A program made the position numbers and the translations under genes. A stretch of DNA of 64,000 nucleotides from Bacillus sp. Marseille-P3661 (GTDB lineage: Bacteria; Bacillota; Bacilli; Bacillales; Bacillaceae_J), in contig NZ_LT965954.1 in NCBI RefSeq assembly GCF_900240995.1, positions 569,042 to 633,041 of the forward strand. Reading direction: 5' to 3'. Each line of letters starts with the position of its first letter. Position 1 is the first letter of the stretch. Below are positions 1 to 8,856 of this stretch, one piece after another. Under the pieces are notes generated by a model. The model had not been told where the DNA came from and searched no databases. It saw nothing but the letters and a program-made list of their open reading frames with translations.

Positions 1-390
1 TACTAAACGTTGTGCTTCTCGTAATTGAAAAGTACGCACTCGTCTTGGTAAGAATCGGCGAATTTCATCTTCATTATAGCCAACTTGCAAACGTTTTTCG
101 TCAATAATAATAGGACGACGAAGCAAACCAGGGTTCTCACTAATCAATTTAAATAATTCTTGTAAAGGCATTGTTTCTAGATCGACATCTAGTTTTTGGA
201 AGATTTTAGATCTTGTTGAGATAATTTCATCTGTTCCATTCTCAGTCATTCTCAAAATCTCTTTTGTTTCATCTATAGTTAGCGGCTCTGTAAATATGTT
301 TCTTTCTCTGTATGCTATTTCATGTTCTTCAAGCCAAGCCTTTGCTTTTCGGCATGAAGTACAACTTGGTGATGTATACAACGTTACCAT
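1..390 (-). CDS. spx: Spx, redox-sensing RNA polymerase-binding regulator (3' end cut by window)
   Basis: Arsenate-reductase-fold regulator that binds the RNA polymerase alpha subunit and switches on the disulfide-stress response; it is normally degraded by ClpXP. The 130 visible codons start [10 protein letters not shown] with the redox switch CxxC at C10/C13, carry [20 protein letters not shown], and end REAQRLV, one or two codons short of the usual 131 residues, so only the stop region lies outside the window. The start is fixed by an AGAGGAGTGAG ribosome site. As in B. subtilis it lies close to yjbC, but here the two are separated by a 1.9-kb repeat array. Confidence 0.96.
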   Translation of the reverse strand, partial: MVTLYTSPSCTSCRKAKAWLEEHEIAYRERNIFTEPLTIDETKEILRMTENGTDEIISTRSKIFQKLDVDLETMPLQELFKLISENPGLLRRPIIIDEKRLQVGYNEDEIRRFLPRRVRTFQLREAQRLV

Positions 391-820
391 TCAAAGCTCA
401 CTCCTCTAATGTTTAACAAATTTATATAAAAACTGACTATTATTTTAAAATTATTTTTAATAAGCATTATTTGTAATTATTATACAACAAACCGGGCTAT
501 AAATATATAGTTTTTAAAAATAAATGTTTAAAAAGTACATTTTTACTGGCTGTTATACAATAAATTGACCTTTAATTGAGAATAAGATTGTATGTAGAGT
601 CTTCTTAAATTGGTTTAATATTTTTATATCGCTCCTTTCGAAATTAATAATATGTTTGCATATATATATACGTTAAACCTTAACAAAAGGTTTCAACTAA
701 TCTGTGAATTTTTTAACAAAAAAATTAAAGAATTCCAATAGGGATAATTAATGATTATGAATTAAACCTTTAGCGAGTTGATGTTTATTCAATTCTGTTT
801 GAATACGGACAGCCGATTTC
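391..820. other. AT-rich intergenic stretch upstream of spx
   Basis: No coding sequence is supported here. The stretch is very AT-rich and must contain the spx promoter or promoters on the minus strand. I could not single out one convincing sigma-A site. It grades into the repeat array, the first degenerate unit of which begins near 820. Confidence 0.5.
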
Positions 821-2703
821 CCTTCAGAATCTGGGCAGGATTCTGACTCCTCATGCCATCTTTCTTTCAATCTGTCAGAATCACACTAGGATTCTGACTC
901 CTCATGCCGATTTTCAATCAATCCTGTCAGAATCACACCTGGATTCTGACTCCTCATGCGCATTTTTCTTCAATCCTGTCAGAATCACACCTGGATTCTG
1001 ACTCCTCATGCCCATTTTCTTTCAATCCTGTCAGAATTACACTAGGATTCTGACTCCTCAAGCGCTTTTTCTTTCAATCCTGTCAGAATTCGGGCAGGAT
1101 TCTGACTCCACATGCCGATTTTCACTCAATCCTGTCAGAATCACACTAGGATTGACTCCTCAAGCGCATTTTCTTTCAATCCTGTCAGAATCACACCTGG
1201 ATTCTGACTCCTCAAGGGCATTTTCTTTCAATCCTGTCAGAATTCGGGCAGGATTCTGACTCCTCATGCCGATTTTCACTCAATCCTGTCAGAATCACAC
1301 TAGAATTCTGACTCCTCAAGCGCATTTTCTTTCAATTCTGTCAGAATACAGGCATAGTTCTGACTCCTCATGCCGATTTTCACTCGATCCTGTCAGAATC
1401 ACACCTGGATTCTGACTCCACAAGCACATTTTCTTTCAATCCTGTCAGAATTCGGGCATGATTCGGACCTCCTCATGCCGATTTTCACTCAATCCTGTCA
1501 GAATCACACTAGGATTCTGACTCCTCAAGCGCATTTTCTTTCAATCCTGTCAGAATTCGGGCATGATTCGGACTCCTCATGCCGATTTTCACTCAATCCT
1601 GTCAGAATCACACTAGAATTCTGACTCCATATGCGCATTTTCTTTCAATCCTGTCAGAATCACACCTGGATTCTGACTCCTCAAGGGCATTTTCTTTCAA
1701 TCCTGTCAGAATACAGGCATAGTTCTGACTCCTCATGCCGATTTTCACTCAATCCTGTCAGAATCACACTAGAATTCTGACTCCACATGCGCATTTTCTT
1801 TCAATCCTGTCAGAATTCGTGCATGATTCTGACTCCTCATGCCGATTTTCACTCGATCCTGTCAGAATCACACCTGGATTCTGACTCCACAAGCACATTT
1901 TCTTTCAATCCTGTCAGAATCACACCTGGATTCTGACTCCTCAAGCGCATTTTCTTTCAATCCTGTCAGAATTCGGGCAGGATTCTGACTCCTCATGCCG
2001 ATTTTCACTCAATCCTGTCAGAATCACACTAGGATTCTGACTCCTCAAGCGCATTTTCTTTCAATCCTGTCAGAATTACATCTGGATTCTGACTCCTCAT
2101 GCGCATTTTTCTTCAATGCTGTCAGAATCACACCTGGATTCTGACTCCTCATGCGCATTTTTCTTCAATGCTGTCAGAATCACACTAGGATTCTGACTCG
2201 GCATGCCGATTTTTCTTCAATCTTGTCAGAATTCGGGCAGGATTCTGACTCCACATGCCGATTTCCACTCAATCCTGTCAGAATCACACTAGGATTCTGA
2301 CTCGGCACGCCGATTTTTCTTCAATCCTGTCAGAATCACACCTGGATTCTGACTCCTCATGCGCATTTTCTTTCAATCCTGTCAGAATTCGGGCAGGATT
2401 CTGACTCCTCATGCCGATTTTCACTCAATCCTGTCAGAATTACATCTGGATTCTGACTCCTCATGCGCATTTTTCTTCAATCCTGTCAGAATCACACCTG
2501 GATTCTGACTCCTCAAGGAGATTTTTCTTCAATGCTGTCAGAATTCGGGCAGGATTCTGACTCCTCAAGCGCATTTTCTTTCAATCCTGTCAGAATTCGG
2601 GCAGGATTCTGACTCCACATGCCGATTTTCACTCGATACTGTCAGAATAACACCTGGATTCTGACTACAAAAGCCGATATTCCTTCAATCCTGTCAGACT
2701 TCC
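820..2703. repeat. 52-bp tandem array of hairpin-forming units (about 36 copies)
   Basis: Each unit carries a palindromic core, GTCAGAAT, then about 9 bases, then ATTCTGAC, followed by a semi-conserved linker such as TCCTCATGCCGATTTTCACT or TCCTCAAGCGCATTTTCTTT and then CAATCCT. Core starts recur every 50-54 bp (for example 1496, 1548, 1600, 1651, 1703, 1756). The bases between the arms fall into classes: CACACCTG, CACACTAG, TCGGGCAG, ACAGGCAT and TACATCTG. Linkers are conserved, so this is not a CRISPR array, and the 52-bp period breaks any long reading frame. It sits between the spx promoter region and the yjbC terminator. Function unknown. Confidence 0.95.
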
Positions 2704-2712
2704 ACCACACAA

Positions 2713-2741
2713 AAAAAGACCAAACCTTACGCGATTTGGTC
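2713..2741 (-). terminator. Rho-independent terminator of yjbC
   Basis: On the minus strand the arms GACCAAAT and GTTTGGTC are followed by seven T residues. It lies 22 bases beyond the yjbC stop codon. Confidence 0.85.
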
Positions 2742-2762
2742 CTTGGATCGAAAAACGTATAT

Positions 2763-3359
2763 TTACAATTCATCTAGTATATTCTCTGTATCATTATTAG
2801 CATCATATGTTAGCACTTCATCAACATCTTGATAAGATTTGCCGTAGATTTCTTTATCTTTATACGTATGAATTTCTTCATACACCTTCCTCATTCCTTC
2901 AAACATTTTCTTCTCGACTAATGATTCGGGTTCATCTGTTGGTGACCAATAGAGAATTTCCATGGAATTGATTTCATTTGTTGCTAATGACCGGCGTCGA
3001 TAACCGATTGATTCAGCATGCTTGAAACCCTCCCGTTTATAAAAACGCAAGCGTTTTTCAGTATCTGTATCCTCGTAATCAACAGGCTCTACTTCTAATA
3101 TAATAGGTTTACTTGTTTGCTTTAACTTATCGAGCAATTTATGTCCTAGCCCTTGACCTCGGGCATCTTTTGAAACAAATAAATAATCAATAAAAATAAA
3201 ATCCTCTGTTTCAACATACATCATTACATGATGTTCCCCTTCGTCCTTATGGTATATATCCCCTTTTTCATGAAGCAGGATTTCCATATGCTGTTTAGAC
3301 TTCATTTCTTCAATTGGAAAATATTGATTTAGTTTCTCATACCAATTCGCAGTACTCAT
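2763..3359 (-). CDS. yjbC: GNAT-family N-acetyltransferase YjbC
   Basis: Predicted cytosolic acetyltransferase of 198 residues; the substrate is unknown. The acetyl-CoA-binding motif A reads DARGQGLG at about residues 65-72, after the beta strand FIFIDYLFV. The N-terminus (NWYEKLNQYFPIEEMKSK) is characteristic of B. subtilis YjbC, a stress-responsive neighbour of spx. I start it at the ATG giving MSTANWYEKL because AAAGGAG lies seven bases upstream; the longer frame adds ten residues without a ribosome site. It is followed by a clear terminator. Confidence 0.88.
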   Translation of the reverse strand: MSTANWYEKLNQYFPIEEMKSKQHMEILLHEKGDIYHKDEGEHHVMMYVETEDFIFIDYLFVSKDARGQGLGHKLLDKLKQTSKPIILEVEPVDYEDTDTEKRLRFYKREGFKHAESIGYRRRSLATNEINSMEILYWSPTDEPESLVEKKMFEGMRKVYEEIHTYKDKEIYGKSYQDVDEVLTYDANNDTENILDEL

Positions 3360-3510
3360 TGACCTACTCCTTTTATTAATCATCATCAAATATAAAGCTA
3401 ATCGACAATGTTAATTATAATCCTTGTTAAAATTAGCATCCCCCCTTTTAATTCTCATAAACATCTTATAAAATAAGGATAGGCTGGAATAATAGGGGGT
3501 TTAACTAACT

Positions 3511-3693
3511 ATGGGACAATATTTTCTTGATTTCATTATTATAGCCGCATTAGTTGTTGGAATTACCGCTTTAAATGGTGTACTATCAAATGCTATTGGT
3601 GTAAATGTATTTGGAAGAGGAAAACAAAATCTTCATACAGATCAAACGTCGAAAACCCAAGCCGGTTGGAAACTTGTAGGTGGAAAAAAATAA
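3511..3693 (+). CDS. Small membrane protein, unknown function
   Basis: A 60-residue protein with one hydrophobic segment at about residues 5-30 (FLDFIIIAALVVGITAL), then a Gly/Lys/Gln-rich polar tail ending WKLVGGKK. That suggests a single-pass or peripheral membrane protein with a cytosolic tail. GGGGG lies upstream of the ATG at slightly long spacing. The stop codon is part of a strong terminator, which supports a real monocistronic gene. I do not recognise the family. Confidence 0.65.
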   Translation: MGQYFLDFIIIAALVVGITALNGVLSNAIGVNVFGRGKQNLHTDQTSKTQAGWKLVGGKK

Positions 3694-3718
3694 GGTGGCA
3701 GTTGCCACCTTATTTTTT
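3691..3718 (+). terminator. Rho-independent terminator
   Basis: Perfect inverted repeat AAGGTGGCA-GT-TGCCACCTT followed by ATTTTTT. It overlaps the stop codon of the 60-residue membrane protein. Confidence 0.9.
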
Positions 3719-3829
3719 CGTTACTGTTCAGTTCAAGCGCCTACCCATACTGGTAAAATAACCTCTCGCCGGGTATTATACCAGCACTTCATTTGGCAGT
3801 GCTGCTCAATGCACTTTCGCTTTTCTAAA

Positions 3830-5110
3830 TTATGGAGTTAAAGGGGTATAATCAACACCCGTAGTGTACGTATTACCTGCATCCCATAACAAAAATTCTT
3901 GAATGCCATTTTCATTTAATGCTTTGATTTGTGCCTCTACCTCGGCTTTACCGTACACCAAATAATTACCCCTGCCTAAATAGGATGCTGTAAAATCTTG
4001 AATCCACGGTCGAGAAATCGGACGATTTTCAACTTCAGTTAGTTTCTGATTCTCTACTTTAGCATACTCAGTTACTAATCGATATGGTTCAAGATCTGGT
4101 TTGGCAATTCCAAAATAAGAGGTCCAATGACTTGGATATATCATTGAAGAAATGACATCAACATGCTCTGAAATTTTTGTGAAGTTCTGTCCTATTCCCG
4201 GCGCTTCAGGAAGCGTCGCCGTATAACCAAAAATATCAACAGAAACGTCCACATCATATCCTTCTAATTCCTTCTTAGCATAGGCAACAAAATCTGTTAC
4301 CGCTTGAACACGCTTTTGAACATTATCCGTTTCAACATTTTGATATTCACCCATACTATAGGTTAATTGCTTATCTCTTTTTTCAAATCCTTCCGGAAAG
4401 CGAACATAATCGAATTGGATTTCTTTAAAGCCTAATTTTGCAGCATCGATGGCAATCTCAACATTATGCTCCCAGACTTCTTTTAAAAATGGATTGACAA
4501 ATGATTCACCACGACCGTTCTTCCAAACAGTTCCATTATCTTGAAAAGACAAATCTGGACGTTGATTAGCCCATACTGAATCTTTAAATACTACAATCCG
4601 TGCAATTGGATACACTTGCTTTTTCTCTAACAGTTCAAGGAGTTCTCGTGGATTACTGATATATGGTTTTCCTATTGAAACAAGTGGAGAGCCTTCAGCA
4701 GGTTCATACGTTAAATTTCCCCAATCATCTTTAATGTCAACAACTACTGCATTCAAATCTGTATTATCCATCAAGTTCATGATATCAGCAAACTTTTGAC
4801 CTGGTGTATACAAGCTTTTATTTGGATCTGCTTGATGATCCAGATAATTTTTATACCCGCCGGCAATATGTGCAGTCATGTAAACACCTCTTACTGCATC
4901 TGGATATTCAAAAGATAAACCAGTATCATATTTAAATCGTGGCGAAGTGATCGGGACACTCACCTTTTTTGCTTCAAGTTGCTTTTTAGAGTGAAATGCT
5001 ACCGTTCTGTTTTCCTCTGCAAATCCCACGTTTGTTACTACAAGCAATCCCATGATAAGTGATACGAGGGTCATAATAGTAACCGAGCTTTTTAATCTTT
5101 GTTTCCCCAT
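3830..5110 (-). CDS. Secreted DUF4015 putative glycoside hydrolase
   Basis: A 426-residue exported protein. A basic N-terminus plus hydrophobic segment (about residues 10-30) ending near GFAEENR looks like a Sec signal peptide with no lipobox cysteine. The remainder matches the DUF4015 putative glycoside hydrolase family (TIM-barrel type), with signature EIQFDYVRFPEG around residues 230-242, and MTAHIAGG, VVVDIKDDWG, IYPSHW and WIQDF motifs. The substrate is unknown, probably a cell-wall or environmental glycan. I chose the ATG giving MGKQRLKSS because GGGAG is eight bases upstream; a start five codons earlier lacks a good site. The gene is monocistronic. Confidence 0.85.
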   Translation of the reverse strand: MGKQRLKSSVTIMTLVSLIMGLLVVTNVGFAEENRTVAFHSKKQLEAKKVSVPITSPRFKYDTGLSFEYPDAVRGVYMTAHIAGGYKNYLDHQADPNKSLYTPGQKFADIMNLMDNTDLNAVVVDIKDDWGNLTYEPAEGSPLVSIGKPYISNPRELLELLEKKQVYPIARIVVFKDSVWANQRPDLSFQDNGTVWKNGRGESFVNPFLKEVWEHNVEIAIDAAKLGFKEIQFDYVRFPEGFEKRDKQLTYSMGEYQNVETDNVQKRVQAVTDFVAYAKKELEGYDVDVSVDIFGYTATLPEAPGIGQNFTKISEHVDVISSMIYPSHWTSYFGIAKPDLEPYRLVTEYAKVENQKLTEVENRPISRPWIQDFTASYLGRGNYLVYGKAEVEAQIKALNENGIQEFLLWDAGNTYTTGVDYTPLTP

Positions 5111-5286
5111 TTTTGAAGCTCCCATCTCTATTGGTTTCTTCTATATATTATAGGATATTTTCCGACACGAAAGTGTTTTTTCAGACAATTTCTTTTAAAA
5201 ATCATACCTATAATGGTAAGTTGCGATTATTTTCCTCAAATTATCATTATCATTCTCTATATTTAATTTTTATAAAAACTTTCAGC

Positions 5287-5460
5287 TCAGGCACGCTGGA
5301 TCATATATTGATAAACCTTATATCTTAAGCGATAATCATTTTCTTTGAATAGATATTGTTCACCATCGTATATAGCTTTTACATTACCCATAATCTGCCC
5401 GTATTTGACCGGGTCAAGGCTTTCCAAGGCAACTAAGTGTTCAAAAGAACGATAATACAT
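5287..5460 (-). CDS. Small 57-residue protein, unknown function
   Basis: Reads MYYRSFEHLVALESLDPVKY at the start and ends RYKVYQYMIQRA, followed by TGA. The ATG is preceded by AGAGGGAGG at good spacing, and codon use resembles neighbouring genes. It has no membrane segment or signal peptide and is rich in Tyr (9 of 57), suggesting a small cytosolic folded protein. It stands alone between the DUF4015 gene and the opp operon. I do not recognise the family. Confidence 0.65.
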   Translation of the reverse strand: MYYRSFEHLVALESLDPVKYGQIMGNVKAIYDGEQYLFKENDYRLRYKVYQYMIQRA

Positions 5461-5594
5461 ATAAATCCTCCCTCTTAAGTTTTCTAAGGGTTATTATTAC
5501 ACCAATCCTTTTATTAAACTCGATGTAGGGCTATATTTTCAAAGGAAAAATCTACTTTCTCGATAACATCATTAGCACTTAGAAAGCGAACTAT

Positions 5595-5722
5595 CCCTTG
5601 TCGTTCCCACGTCCTGTGGGAAACGAGAAAATCCTCACCATCCTGACTCTAATTAGGATAGCACTGGCTAAAAATCGCAACATCCTGTAGCAACGCCAGT
5701 ATTAGCACAGTACTTACAAAAA
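5595..5722. repeat. Dispersed intergenic hairpin repeat (copy 1)
   Basis: Two stem-loops: TCGTTCCCAC-GTCCT-GTGGGAAACGA, then about 80 bp on a second with loop ATCCT (CGCAACATCCTGTAGCAACG). The sequence AAAATCCTCACCATCCTGAC lies between. Related elements occur at 15380-15470 and 41325-41455. Confidence 0.6.
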
Positions 5723-5741
5723 TACACATTATTAAAAATAT

Positions 5742-5770
5742 AACCAGCTGAAACTACAGCTGGTTCTTTT
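5742..5770. terminator. Bidirectional terminator downstream of oppF
   Basis: The inverted repeat AACCAGCTG-AAACTA-CAGCTGGTT is followed on the plus strand by CTTTT and on the minus strand by ATATTTTT. It ends the opp operon. Confidence 0.75.
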
Positions 5771-5817
5771 AATACATCCTATTCATAAGCTTGTTTAAAT
5801 ATTCTTCTTGATGTTTC

Positions 5818-6798
5818 CTACTCGGTTTTATTGTACAAATGGCATGCTACCCAGTGGTTTTCTGCCGTTTCTAACCACTTAGGCTCATAGCGTGAACATA
5901 CGTCCATTGCTTCTGGGCACCTTGTTCTAAAACGGCATCCACTTGGAGGCTCTAAAGGATTTGGAATGTGCCCCTCTAGGATGATCCGTTCTCGAGATCG
6001 TTCGATTTCGGGATCAGGGATAGGAATTGCAGACAGTAATGCTTTGGTATACGGATGCAATGGTTCAGTATATAAACACTCACTGTTTGCTAATTCAACT
6101 AATGACCCAAGATACATTACGCCGATACGATCGCTAATAAACTTAACCATCGATAAATCATGGGCAATAAATAAGTAAGTAAGTCCCCGCTCCCGCTGAA
6201 GCTCCTGCATTAAATTTACCACCTGTGCTTGAACTGAGACATCTAAAGCTGAAATGGGCTCATCAGCGATAATAAAATCTGGTTCCACTGCTAAAGCTCG
6301 TGCTATTCCAATTCGTTGGCGCTGCCCTCCAGAAAATTCATGTGGATAACGCGTCGCATGGTCCCGGTTTAAACCTACGGTTGTTAATAATTCTTCAATT
6401 CTTTCTTTACGTTCGAGAGGATTTTTCGCCAGACCGTGTATATCCATGCCTTCTGCAATTAAATCTGCAACTGTCATGCGGGGATTTAGCGATGCATAGG
6501 GATCTTGAAAGATCATCTGCATTTTACGATTTATCTTTTTTAACTCCTTCCCCGACTTTTTCTCGTGTACATTTATTCCTTCAAATAGAACTTCACCGTC
6601 TGTTGCTTCGTGCAGACGAATAATCGTTCGACCCGTTGTTGACTTTCCACAGCCAGATTCACCTACTAATCCAAATGTCTCTCCTTTATAGATATCAAAA
6701 GAAACGTTTTCAACTGCTTTAAGAACTTGCTTTTTCCCTATTTTAAAGTATTTTTTCAAATTTTTAACTTCAATAAGTTTTGTGCCTTCACTCTGCAT
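5818..6798 (-). CDS. oppF: Oligopeptide ABC transporter ATP-binding protein OppF
   Basis: Second ATPase of the oligopeptide importer, working as a heterodimer with OppD at the membrane. Walker A is GESGCGKST (residues 46-54), the Q-loop [11 protein letters not shown], the ABC signature SGGQRQRIG (from 156) and Walker B FIIADEP. The C-terminal oligopeptide-transporter extension has the cysteine cluster [14 protein letters not shown] plus a later VACHL, which resembles the Fe-S-type motif of this subfamily. At 326 residues it is slightly longer than B. subtilis OppF. The start lies one base past the oppD stop, with GGAGGG upstream. Confidence 0.95.
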   Translation of the reverse strand: MQSEGTKLIEVKNLKKYFKIGKKQVLKAVENVSFDIYKGETFGLVGESGCGKSTTGRTIIRLHEATDGEVLFEGINVHEKKSGKELKKINRKMQMIFQDPYASLNPRMTVADLIAEGMDIHGLAKNPLERKERIEELLTTVGLNRDHATRYPHEFSGGQRQRIGIARALAVEPDFIIADEPISALDVSVQAQVVNLMQELQRERGLTYLFIAHDLSMVKFISDRIGVMYLGSLVELANSECLYTEPLHPYTKALLSAIPIPDPEIERSRERIILEGHIPNPLEPPSGCRFRTRCPEAMDVCSRYEPKWLETAENHWVACHLYNKTE

Positions 6799-6799
6799 T

Positions 6800-7813
6800 C
6801 TACAGCCCTCCAGCTATTTCTTTTGGTGGTTCAACATTAGGGGCACGTCCATCCTGTAACCAGCAAGCTGTTAATTGTGTATCGGAAAACTTTACATATG
6901 GGGGGGAATAAAATTTACAAACTTGCATTGTATATGGACAACGAGAAGAGAAAGAGCAACCTGCGGGCGGTTCGAGCAGGTCAGGAGGTGTCCCCGGAAT
7001 CGAGAGCAACTTTCCTTTTTTTGTATGAAGCTTTGGCATGGATGCAAGTAATCCCCATGTATATGGATGTTTTGGATTATAGAATAATTCATCAACAGTC
7101 CCCGTTTCGACTATTTTTCCTGCATACATAACCGCGATACGCTGTGCTATATTAGCAACCACACCCAGATCATGTGTTATTAGGATAATTGATGTATTAG
7201 AATTAGCTTGCAGGTCCTTCATTAAATCAAGTATTTGTGCCTGAATCGTAACGTCTAATGCTGTTGTTGGTTCATCCGCAATTAAAACTTTTGGATTACA
7301 TGCTATCGCAATTGCAATGACTACCCGTTGTCTCATACCACCTGAAAATTGATGGGGATAATGGTTAATCCGAACCTCAGGTTTCGGAATTCCAACAAGT
7401 GTTAACAGTTCAAGGGCACGATTACTCGCCTTCTTTTTATGGAGCTTGTGATGTTTCATCAACACTTCAATAATTTGATTTCCAATGGTCATTGTAGGGT
7501 TTAATGACGTCATCGGGTCTTGAAAAATCATCGATATTTCTGACCCTCTGATAGACTGCATTTGCTTATCTGTTAACTGCGCTAAATCTTTTCCTTCAAA
7601 AAGAATTTCACCTTTTATTATACGCCCTGCCGGACTTGGAAGAAGACGCATAATACTTTTTGAAGTAACCGATTTGCCAGAACCTGATTCACCCACAATG
7701 GCCAACGTTTCTCCTTTACGCAAATAAAAATTAACACCTCGAACTGCTTTAACCTCACCAGCAAAAGTTTTAAAGTAAACTGCTAAGTCTTTCACTTCCA
7801 TAATGTTATTCAT
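6800..7813 (-). CDS. oppD: Oligopeptide ABC transporter ATP-binding protein OppD
   Basis: ATPase subunit of 337 residues. Walker A is GESGSGKSV (41-49), then IFQDPMTSLNP, signature SGGMRQRVVIAIAIA and Walker B VLIADEPTTALD. The same C-terminal Cys-rich tail as OppF is present (CSFSSRCPYTMQVC and ACWLQ). AGGAGG lies six bases before the ATG. It is tightly packed between oppC and oppF, consistent with one transcript. Peptide import by Opp supplies nutrients and, in Bacillus, re-imports Phr/CSF signalling peptides. Confidence 0.95.
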   Translation of the reverse strand: MNNIMEVKDLAVYFKTFAGEVKAVRGVNFYLRKGETLAIVGESGSGKSVTSKSIMRLLPSPAGRIIKGEILFEGKDLAQLTDKQMQSIRGSEISMIFQDPMTSLNPTMTIGNQIIEVLMKHHKLHKKKASNRALELLTLVGIPKPEVRINHYPHQFSGGMRQRVVIAIAIACNPKVLIADEPTTALDVTIQAQILDLMKDLQANSNTSIILITHDLGVVANIAQRIAVMYAGKIVETGTVDELFYNPKHPYTWGLLASMPKLHTKKGKLLSIPGTPPDLLEPPAGCSFSSRCPYTMQVCKFYSPPYVKFSDTQLTACWLQDGRAPNVEPPKEIAGGL

Positions 7814-7821
7814 ATTTCCTC

Positions 7822-8856
7822 CTATTTACGCATCTTAGGATCTAAAGCATCTCGAAGTCCATCCCCAACTAGATTAAAACTAATCATAATCAAACTTATT
7901 ACAATTGAAGAAATCACCATCATATGTGGGTATGTTCTCATCATTTTATAACCATCATTAATAAGTGTACCTAATGAAGCGGTAGGTGGTCGTAATCCTA
8001 AACCAATAAAACTCAAAAAAGCCTCAGTAAAAATTGCACTTGGTACTGTAAACATTGTTGTTATTATAATAGGACCAAGTGCATTCGGAATGAGATGTTT
8101 CCAGATTATTCGAGAATTACATGCACCTAATGTTTGCGAAGCTAGCACATATTCTTGACCTTTGAGCAGTAAAATTTGCCCGCGAACAACGCGAGCCATA
8201 CTTACCCATCCAGTAAGTACCATTGCTAAAGTAATTGAAAGAATTCCTGGATTAAGAACAAGAATGAACATTATAATAACTATTAAATTTGGAATACCAA
8301 CTAAGATTTCAATAATACGCTGCATCATCGTATCCACTCGACCACCATAGTAGGCGGATATACTCCCATAAGCTACTCCAATTACAAGATCAATCGCAGC
8401 AGCCAAAATTGCAATGTATAGTGAAATCCGAGTACCCTGCCAAATTCTAGTCCACAAATCACGTCCTAATTGATCTGTACCAAACCAATGATAGTTCTTG
8501 ATCCCCTTTTTCTCGTACTGATCAACACCACGAATATCTACACCATTTACGCCTAAAAAAGGAACGTTCTCTAATAATGGAATTTTCGGTGGCAAATTAG
8601 AACGTAATAGATTCTGTTCCTTATATGTATAGCCATTCGCATATGGCCCAAATATGGCTAACAAACTTATAACTGTGATTATAACAAGTCCTACTATAGC
8701 TCCTTTATTTTTACATAAGCGTAACCACGCATCACGCCAGTAAGTTAAGCTTTTTCTTGAAACCTGCTCATTGTTACCGTACAACTCAGCTTTACTAATA
8801 GGATGAAATAATTCGGCCGAAATTTCGTTTGACAACTGGGTTTTATCTGTACGCAT
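7822..8856 (-). CDS. oppC: Oligopeptide ABC transporter permease OppC
   Basis: A 344-residue inner permease subunit. After a polar N-terminus there is a transmembrane segment at about 54-70 (GAIVGLVIITVISLLAIFG), an extracytoplasmic loop with FGTDQLGRDLWTRIW, and five more helices. The coupling EAA-like loop is QTLGACNSRIIWKHLIPNALGPIII. It ends DGLRDALDPKMRK, typical of OppC/DppC. The ATG overlaps the oppB stop (TAATG) and GGAGGG lies just upstream, indicating translational coupling. Confidence 0.95.
   Translation of the reverse strand: MRTDKTQLSNEISAELFHPISKAELYGNNEQVSRKSLTYWRDAWLRLCKNKGAIVGLVIITVISLLAIFGPYANGYTYKEQNLLRSNLPPKIPLLENVPFLGVNGVDIRGVDQYEKKGIKNYHWFGTDQLGRDLWTRIWQGTRISLYIAILAAAIDLVIGVAYGSISAYYGGRVDTMMQRIIEILVGIPNLIVIIMFILVLNPGILSITLAMVLTGWVSMARVVRGQILLLKGQEYVLASQTLGACNSRIIWKHLIPNALGPIIITTMFTVPSAIFTEAFLSFIGLGLRPPTASLGTLINDGYKMMRTYPHMMVISSIVISLIMISFNLVGDGLRDALDPKMRK

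Larger units (their letters stand above)
5461..5817. other. Intergenic region with repeat element and terminator
   Basis: No gene is supported. The region contains a CGTCCTG-loop hairpin repeat (about 5595-5722) and the bidirectional terminator at 5742-5770, both listed separately. Confidence 0.6.

Noticed and set aside
1008-1624. Protein-coding frames in the 52-bp array (1008-1259 and 1370-1624)
   Set aside because: They are by-products of the repeats; the unit length is not a multiple of three, frames break after a few units, there are no ribosome sites, and the peptide is a low-complexity repeat.
820-2703. CRISPR array
   Set aside because: Units look repeat-spacer-like (25-bp palindromic core, about 27-bp linker), but linkers are conserved between units, the core itself varies in the loop, and no cas gene is present in the window.
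3728-3820. Additional copy of the dispersed hairpin repeat downstream of the 60-residue gene
   Set aside because: There is a CAGCACT/AGTGCTG stem, but loops and flanks do not match the three CGTCCTG-type copies.
5238-5257. Fur box (GATAAT-like repeats) upstream of the DUF4015 gene
   Set aside because: GAGAATGATAATGATAAT-like on the minus strand fits only about 11 of the 14 defined Fur positions in AT-rich DNA and lies about 125 bases from the start; too weak.
5966-6623. Plus-strand frames inside oppF and oppD
   Set aside because: They are antisense shadows of clearly conserved genes.
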